NCBI GenBank assembly: GCA_027066435.1
Contig: JAMONX010000009.1
Location: 1 to 56,887, forward strand
Direction: 5' to 3'
Length of the DNA: 56,887 nt
Source of the DNA: Campylobacterales bacterium
GTDB lineage: Bacteria; Campylobacterota; Campylobacteria; Campylobacterales; QNZT01
The translations under genes and the position numbers were made by a program. Shown in pieces: positions 51,919 through 56,887 of the stretch; the stretch's first letter is position 1, and the number at the start of each line of letters is the position of its first letter. A model generated the notes under the pieces. That model was not told the origin of the DNA and did not search any database. It saw only the letters and a program-made list of their open reading frames with translations.

Positions 51919-52624
51919 TAGTAGATATAAAATCCTTATAAATTTTTTCTAACTCTGCATCTCGTTTTTCGATATTTTTTTCTGTATGATTTTGAACTGA
52001 CTCTTCCAAAACTTCAATCCGTTTTGATAAGTACAAGAAGAGTTGCTTATTGATGTCTGGTAGTTTATTGTGGCTTAGTTGACTTTTATCTTTTCCTCTT
52101 GCTATGACCCTTGCAGGTATGCCTATGGCTGTAGAATTTGGAGGTACTGATTTTACTACAACAGAGTTTGCTCCAACTCTTGCATTTTCACCTATGGTGA
52201 TATCGCCTAATACTTTTGCACCTCCACCTATTACCACACCTCTTTTTATAGTAGGGTGTCTTTTTATATCTCTTTCAAGGGATACTCCACCAAGAGTAAC
52301 TCCTTGATATATTAGTACATCATCTTCTATGATGGCAGTCTCACCTATAACTACACCAAAACCATGATCTATAAAAACACCTTTTCCTATCGTGCATCTT
52401 GGATGTATATCAACATTTGTAATTGTTTGAGCAATTCCCATAATTATTCTAGCAGATAGTTTAAAATTTTTTTTGTAGATGATGTTGGCAATTCTATAGG
52501 AAACTAATGCCCAGACACCTGGATAGTTAAATAGAAGTTCAAATTTTGAGTTAATAGCAGGATCACTTTTCCACGCAGTTTCAAAATCTTTTTTTATAGT
52601 TTTAAAAAGCCCACTTTTGCCCAT
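51908..52624 (-). CDS. cysE: Serine O-acetyltransferase
   Basis: First step of cysteine synthesis: acetyl-CoA + serine to O-acetylserine. 238 residues. A helical N-terminus is followed by a left-handed beta-helix of hexapeptide repeats: GVFIDHGFGVVIGETAII with the catalytic His, QGVTLGGVSLERDIKRHP, and VGANSVVVKSVPPNSTAIG. A C-terminal extension of about 50 residues is rich in charged residues. It is 9 bases after speA. Confidence 0.93.
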   Translation of the reverse strand: MGKSGLFKTIKKDFETAWKSDPAINSKFELLFNYPGVWALVSYRIANIIYKKNFKLSARIIMGIAQTITNVDIHPRCTIGKGVFIDHGFGVVIGETAIIEDDVLIYQGVTLGGVSLERDIKRHPTIKRGVVIGGGAKVLGDITIGENARVGANSVVVKSVPPNSTAIGIPARVIARGKDKSQLSHNKLPDINKQLFLYLSKRIEVLEESVQNHTEKNIEKRDAELEKIYKDFISTIKE

Positions 52625-52633
52625 ATATATTAC

Positions 52634-54478
52634 CTACTTTATTGTCTTTAGATAGCCATTTTCATCTAAAAATATATTTAGTTTATCTTCTATCTTCTCT
52701 TTTAAACCGTTTTCAATTTTTGATAAATTGATTTTTTCATAAAGAGCTTTTTTAATTTTGTCTGTATCATAATTTAAATCATCTAAGATATTAATTATAG
52801 AGGGTGATTGTATAACTTTTTCTATTGTATATCCCTTTTTATCTATTAAAATTGTAGCTTCTGTGGGATGAGAGAAGAGATTATGGTTCATTCCTAATAC
52901 TTCTTGATATGCACCAAGGAGAAAAAATCCTAAAAAATACTCCTCTTTCTTTAAATCAATACTATGTAGATATAGATGGTTATCTCTCTCAAATTTTATC
53001 TCCCCATCACTATCACAAGTTATATCCCAAAGTGTTGCAGACCTTGTTGGTTTGATATCTAGTTTTGCCAAAGGCATAACAGGGAAATGTTGTTTTAACC
53101 CCCAAAAATCTGGCATGCTTTGAAACATAGAAAAGTTTATAAGATATTTTTCTTGGATTAAATCTTGAATATGCAAAAGTTCACTCAAGTGGTAATCTTG
53201 AAGTAGATATATAGCTTTTTTGATAATCAGATGCGTTAAAACTTCGCTATTTGATCTATCAATCAAATCAATATACCCTAAATCAAAAAGTGTCAAAAGA
53301 GAGTTCAAATGATCTAGCCCGTCATGTAGATACTCTAATGCATTCTTTTTTTCGATAGATTTATATAGTTCGTTTAACTCCTCTATAAGTGGAGGATTTT
53401 TCTCTTTTAGCCTTAAGTCGTACTCTATATAACCTTCACTTACAAGTTCAAAAACAGGAGCAATAAGTACAGCATGGGAACTTGCTATATATCTTCCTGA
53501 TTCTATCATTATATTTGGTTCAGTTACATTTTTGGATTTTGCTATGGTTCCTAGCATAAAGATGATATCGTTTGCATACTCTTTTAATGAGTATCTAACT
53601 TCACAATTGGCTTTTTTTTGTGCATACTCTACTGCTAATCCACCACCGATATTGATAGTTGAGAGATTTAATGCACCTAGCTTTACTAAATCTGCATAGA
53701 TATTTCCAGCTTCTCTAATAGCTTTTTTTAGATAATTGATATCTGTTATTTGTGAACCAATATGAAAATGTATCATTGTAAAATTTTTAAGAAGTCTTGA
53801 TTTTTTTAAAAGATCGATTGATTTTATAAGTTCTGTAGCTGTTAGTCCAAATTTTGAGTTTATACCACCACTTTTTGCCCAAGCCCCAACTCCTAAACTA
53901 TGAAGTTTTATACGAAGCCCAATGTCAGGAGTTTTGCTTTTTTGCTCACCTGCTACCTCTATAATCGTTTCAAGTTCGTTAATTCCTTCAATAGTAAGAG
54001 TAATATTTTGACCCATAAGAGCTGATATAAAACCTAGCTCTATCATCTCTTTATCTTTAAAACCATTTACAGTGATTGGGGCTTGATTTTTTGTATGAGA
54101 CATTGCTATTAGAAGTTCTGCTTTGCTTCCAGCTTCCAAACCGTAGTTATATTTGTGTCCAGCCTCTACAAGAGCAGTTATAAAATTTGGAAATTGATTA
54201 ACTTTTAGAGGAAAAACTGCTTGAAAATCTCCTCCATAATTTAACTCTCTTTTTGCTCGGTCAAAATTTTGATATATATTGTCAATCTGTTTTTCTATGA
54301 GATGTGGAAATCTAAGAAGTACCGGACCTCTAGTTCCTTCATCTCTTATCTCTTTTATGATGTTTAAAAGTGAAGGTTTAGAATCTTTATTTACTACAAC
54401 TAAAGAGCCGTCAATGATAAAATTGTCATCTCCCCAAATCTCTATACCGTAGTTATTCAATCTCTCTTGTCTCTTCAT
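52634..54478 (-). CDS. speA: Biosynthetic arginine decarboxylase
   Basis: PLP enzyme converting arginine to agmatine for polyamines and, in this phylum, a route to spermidine via carboxyspermidine. 614 residues, near the usual 630. FPLKVNQF carries the PLP lysine; further motifs are GLEAGSKAEL, HFHIGSQI, NIGGGLAVEY and ESGRYIAS, with WDITCDSDGEI near the C-terminus. The start overlaps hisS by 26 bases. Confidence 0.95.
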   Translation of the reverse strand: MKRQERLNNYGIEIWGDDNFIIDGSLVVVNKDSKPSLLNIIKEIRDEGTRGPVLLRFPHLIEKQIDNIYQNFDRAKRELNYGGDFQAVFPLKVNQFPNFITALVEAGHKYNYGLEAGSKAELLIAMSHTKNQAPITVNGFKDKEMIELGFISALMGQNITLTIEGINELETIIEVAGEQKSKTPDIGLRIKLHSLGVGAWAKSGGINSKFGLTATELIKSIDLLKKSRLLKNFTMIHFHIGSQITDINYLKKAIREAGNIYADLVKLGALNLSTINIGGGLAVEYAQKKANCEVRYSLKEYANDIIFMLGTIAKSKNVTEPNIMIESGRYIASSHAVLIAPVFELVSEGYIEYDLRLKEKNPPLIEELNELYKSIEKKNALEYLHDGLDHLNSLLTLFDLGYIDLIDRSNSEVLTHLIIKKAIYLLQDYHLSELLHIQDLIQEKYLINFSMFQSMPDFWGLKQHFPVMPLAKLDIKPTRSATLWDITCDSDGEIKFERDNHLYLHSIDLKKEEYFLGFFLLGAYQEVLGMNHNLFSHPTEATILIDKKGYTIEKVIQSPSIINILDDLNYDTDKIKKALYEKINLSKIENGLKEKIEDKLNIFLDENGYLKTIK

Positions 54479-55655
54479 TTTTATTGATCAAATCTTTTAT
54501 CCAAAGAACACTATTTTTTAGTTCATCTTCTCCTATAATGGCACAATAGCTAGCTCCCATTTTATCAGCAGCTTTTAGATGATTTTTAAGACTTTTTACA
54601 CTATATGCCATTATAACTCTATCTTTTTCTCTCTGCTTTTGAGCCTCTTTAAAAACACTTCCAATTGCTTCATCACATAATGCCCCAAAATAGTATCCAT
54701 TTCGCTCTCTTTTTGGGACTTCAATCATCTCTAAAACTCTCTCAACTCCTATAGCAAAGCCAATAGCAGGAGTCTCTCTACCATCTAGTAGCTCAACTAA
54801 TCTATCATATCTGCCACCTCCAGCAACTGCATTTTGAGCACCTAAATCAGAGCTTACAAACTCAAAAGCAGTTTTTGAGTAGTAGTCCAATCCTCTTACT
54901 AAATTTGGATCAACTTCATAATCTATATCCATTGTCTTTAAGAGTTTTAAAATTTGTTCAAAATCATCTTCACAAACTTTACAAAAATTATCATTTAGTC
55001 TAGGGGCAGGTTTTAAAAGTTCTTGACAATTGCTATTTTTACAATCAAATACTCTTATTGGGTTTTTATCTTTTCGCCTTAAGCAATCTTCACAAAGCCC
55101 GTCAACCCCATTTAAATATGAAGTTAATTTTTTGCGAAATGGTGGCATACATGTTGTGCATCCAAGAGAGTTAAGATGCAAGGTGTAGTTTATCTTAAAT
55201 ATGTCAAGAATTGTCTTAGCCATTAAGATAATATTTACATCTTCAAGATAGTTACTAACCCCAAAACTTTCTACTCCAAATTGGTGAAATTGTCTAAATC
55301 TACCCTTTTGTGGTCTCTCATATCTAAACATAGGCCCGTGATAATAAAATCTATTTATTCCACCAATGCGATCGAATTTATTTTCTACAAAACTTCTAAC
55401 AACCCCAGCTGTTCCCTCAGGTCTTAAACAGACATCATTTTCACCTTTGTCTATAAATTGGTACATCTCTTTACCAACTATATCGCTACTCTCACCAACA
55501 CTTCTTTTAAAAAGCTTAGTATCTTCAAGTATAGGAGTCTCTATAAATTCAAATCCATATCTCTCTACTATTTCAGTACATTTTTCTAAAAAATATAGAT
55601 ACTTTTCATTTTGTGGAGGTAGTGTATCTTTCATGCCTCTTAATGCTTTTAACAT
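54453..55655 (-). CDS. hisS: Histidyl-tRNA synthetase
   Basis: 400 residues. Begins LRGMKDTLPPQNEKY. Class II motif 2 FRYERPQKGRFRQFHQFG, RPEGTAGVVR, histidine-binding LVRGLDYYSKTAFEF and motif 3 GFAIGVERVL. The C-terminal anticodon domain is slightly short compared with E. coli (424). Overlaps tmk by 7 bases. Confidence 0.96.
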   Translation of the reverse strand: MLKALRGMKDTLPPQNEKYLYFLEKCTEIVERYGFEFIETPILEDTKLFKRSVGESSDIVGKEMYQFIDKGENDVCLRPEGTAGVVRSFVENKFDRIGGINRFYYHGPMFRYERPQKGRFRQFHQFGVESFGVSNYLEDVNIILMAKTILDIFKINYTLHLNSLGCTTCMPPFRKKLTSYLNGVDGLCEDCLRRKDKNPIRVFDCKNSNCQELLKPAPRLNDNFCKVCEDDFEQILKLLKTMDIDYEVDPNLVRGLDYYSKTAFEFVSSDLGAQNAVAGGGRYDRLVELLDGRETPAIGFAIGVERVLEMIEVPKRERNGYYFGALCDEAIGSVFKEAQKQREKDRVIMAYSVKSLKNHLKAADKMGASYCAIIGEDELKNSVLWIKDLINKNEETREIE

Positions 55656-56221
55656 TTTATAAACCTTTTTATCTCTTTGTGAATTTCATCAATTTCTTTA
55701 GATGCATCTATAATGATATGATTGATTTGGAGTTTTATTAACACCTCTTTCATAAGAGTTTGAACTTTTAACAAATAGCTAATTCCTCTTTGTTCTATCA
55801 TATCGCTATTTTTTGTTTGAAGCCTACTTTTTATAAGCTCCTCATCTGTTTGGAGTAAAACTACAAAGTCTGGCAAAGTCTCATCAAGTGCAAATCTATT
55901 AAGCTTTGTCAAAAATTCTAAATCATAATCCACATGATTTGCCAAAGCATAAGCTATACCTGAGATAAAACCTCTATCACTAATGACATTGTCATGTTTT
56001 TTAATGATATCTTGATAGTGTTCAGCTCTATCAGCTAAAAATAGAAAGAGTTCTGTTTTATGATTTTTTACACCTTGGTGTAAAATTATCTCTCTTATTT
56101 TAACTCCGAGTTCTGTACCACCTGGCTCTTTTGTAAAATAGGCATCTTTGTTTGTAGTTTTTAAGAGTTCTAGTTGAGTGCTTTTACCAGCTGTATCAAC
56201 TCCTTCAAGTATTAGATACAT
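55649..56221 (-). CDS. tmk: Thymidylate kinase
   Basis: Phosphorylates dTMP to dTDP. 190 residues. P-loop LEGVDTAGKSTQ, FTKEPGGTELG, and DRGFISGIAYA. The usual LID arginine region is short. Its stop lies within the hisS start region (7-base overlap) and its ATG follows coaD's stop directly. Confidence 0.94.
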   Translation of the reverse strand: MYLILEGVDTAGKSTQLELLKTTNKDAYFTKEPGGTELGVKIREIILHQGVKNHKTELFLFLADRAEHYQDIIKKHDNVISDRGFISGIAYALANHVDYDLEFLTKLNRFALDETLPDFVVLLQTDEELIKSRLQTKNSDMIEQRGISYLLKVQTLMKEVLIKLQINHIIIDASKEIDEIHKEIKRFIKC

Positions 56222-56701
56222 TTAGTCTAAATCCTTACTGAAAAATGGAAGAATCTCTTTTGAGACTAGATGCGAAGCATCTCCATTGTGTTTTAATATT
56301 GCTCTTACTACTGAAGAGCTGATAAATGCATTTTGTAAACTTGGCATCAAAAACACAGTCTCAATCTCAGGGGAGAGAGAGGAGTTTGCATAGCTCATCT
56401 GTAACTCATACTCAAAATCACTAACAGCTCTTAAGCCTCTTATGATTATGCTTGATTTATGTTTTTTTGCAAGATCTACCAAAAGTGTATCAAATGTTAC
56501 AACTTCTATATCTTTAAATCCTCTAGTTGTCTTTTTTACCATCTTGGCTCTTGTCTCTAAATCAAACATTGGTCTTTTTTCACTTGATTTTGCAATAGCG
56601 ATGATTACACCATCAAAAATAGCATTTGCTCTATTTATAATATCAAGATGACCATTTGTAATAGGGTCAAAAGTACCAGGGTATAATACGATTCTTTTCA
56701 T
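56222..56701 (-). CDS. coaD: Phosphopantetheine adenylyltransferase
   Basis: Fourth step of coenzyme A synthesis. 159 residues from MKRIVLYPGTFDPITNGHL. T/HxGH nucleotidyltransferase motif TNGHLDI; IIRGLRAVSDFEYE and ISSSVVRAI are diagnostic. An in-frame ATG 21 codons upstream exists, but that stretch is inside the end of ubiX and foreign to the family, so the start at 56701 is correct. Confidence 0.96.
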   Translation of the reverse strand: MKRIVLYPGTFDPITNGHLDIINRANAIFDGVIIAIAKSSEKRPMFDLETRAKMVKKTTRGFKDIEVVTFDTLLVDLAKKHKSSIIIRGLRAVSDFEYELQMSYANSSLSPEIETVFLMPSLQNAFISSSVVRAILKHNGDASHLVSKEILPFFSKDLD

Positions 56702-56705
56702 AAGA

Positions 56706-56887
56706 TTAATTCCATCTTTTAAATAAATTGTGTTCAATTTTGAGTAAATCAAACCATTTCCCAATCAAAAAATCCTCCATCTCTTCTAAGTTTTTTGGAT
56801 TAGAATAGTATCCAATAACAGGAGGAGCGATGATAACTTGAAGTTGTGATAATTTTAGCATATTTTCCAAAGCAATAGATGAAAATG
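56706..56887 (-). CDS. ubiX: Flavin prenyltransferase UbiX, C-terminal part (runs off the window)
   Basis: The last 59 codons plus a partial one of a gene entering from the right. The peptide has LKLSQLQVIIAPPVIGYYS, then a segment LEEMEDFLIGKWFD and the closing IEHNLFKRW, a close fit to the UbiX/Pad1 C-terminus. UbiX makes the prenylated FMN used by UbiD enzymes; a ubiD gene lies at 47595-49409. The stop is 4 bases before the coaD start, so the two are in one operon. Confidence 0.9.
   Translation of the reverse strand, partial: FSSIALENMLKLSQLQVIIAPPVIGYYSNPKNLEEMEDFLIGKWFDLLKIEHNLFKRWN

Noticed and set aside
56702-56764. Longer coaD start 21 codons upstream
   Set aside because: The extension is the out-of-frame end of ubiX and does not resemble CoaD.
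1-56887. CRISPR arrays, tRNA or rRNA genes, prophage
   Set aside because: No regularly spaced direct repeats, no cloverleaf-like or rRNA-like stretch and no phage structural genes were seen on either strand.

Overview
The window is AT-rich, tightly packed chromosome from a member of the Campylobacterota (Epsilonproteobacteria), most like the free-living Sulfurimonas/Sulfurimonadaceae group. This rests on the gene content: a DUF2018/HP0242-type protein found in this phylum, an epsilon-type RecO, the YceD-rpmF-plsX-fabH block, the hemA-proS-fxsA-hemC-ubiD order, and a denitrification set with cytochrome cd1 nitrite reductase and cNor. The organism name is inference. I see no tRNA, rRNA, CRISPR array or prophage. 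No gene-free stretch exceeds about 150 bases once short genes are included.

Layout. 1-71: the start of an IS-type transposase running off the left edge. 185-2295: a MotA/TolQ-like plus MotB/OmpA-like pair (an ion-driven stator-type complex). 2281-3384: a di-heme cytochrome c peroxidase. 3449-11332, all on the minus strand: a denitrification gene series read in the order 108-aa membrane protein, norC, norB, a 50-aa membrane protein, nirS, a cytochrome c/d1 protein, a 62-aa membrane protein, an SDR oxidoreductase and an AraC regulator. Its promoter carries a perfect FNR/DNR-type box (11405-11418) centred near -41.5 from a good -10 box. Immediately upstream lies a CRP/FNR-family regulator with no iron-sulfur cysteines.

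13661-22045, plus strand: a lipoprotein, dapE and pgi, then a compact module (phosphatase, glycerate kinase, GT81 synthase, GH13_18 phosphorylase, galU). This module reads as a full make-and-recycle loop for glucosylglycerate, a compatible solute. UDP-glucose and 3-phosphoglycerate are joined and dephosphorylated. The product can be phosphorolysed back to glucose-1-phosphate and glycerate, which GalU and the kinase return to metabolism.

22055-29865: mixed housekeeping genes (an outer-membrane barrel, ridA, rplU, a peroxiredoxin, metK, ferredoxin, ndk, YceD, rpmF, plsX, fabH, HIT, recO). 29943-40723: gltB-gltD, an IMPase/FBPase-superfamily phosphatase with no normal start codon, accD, a ThiE-like protein, rlmH, a DksA-type zinc-finger protein, a membrane protein and dus. 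40766-49409: a DUF2018 protein, a periplasmic protein, a polyprenyl diphosphate synthase, hemA, proS, fxsA, a Dsb-type protein, hemC and ubiD. 49551-51918: a proline-rich outer-membrane protein and an L,D-transpeptidase. 51908-56887, minus strand: cysE, speA, hisS, tmk, coaD and the 3' end of ubiX, whose product makes the cofactor for UbiD.

Many neighbouring genes overlap by 1-50 bases and several use GTG or TTG starts, so translational coupling is common here.
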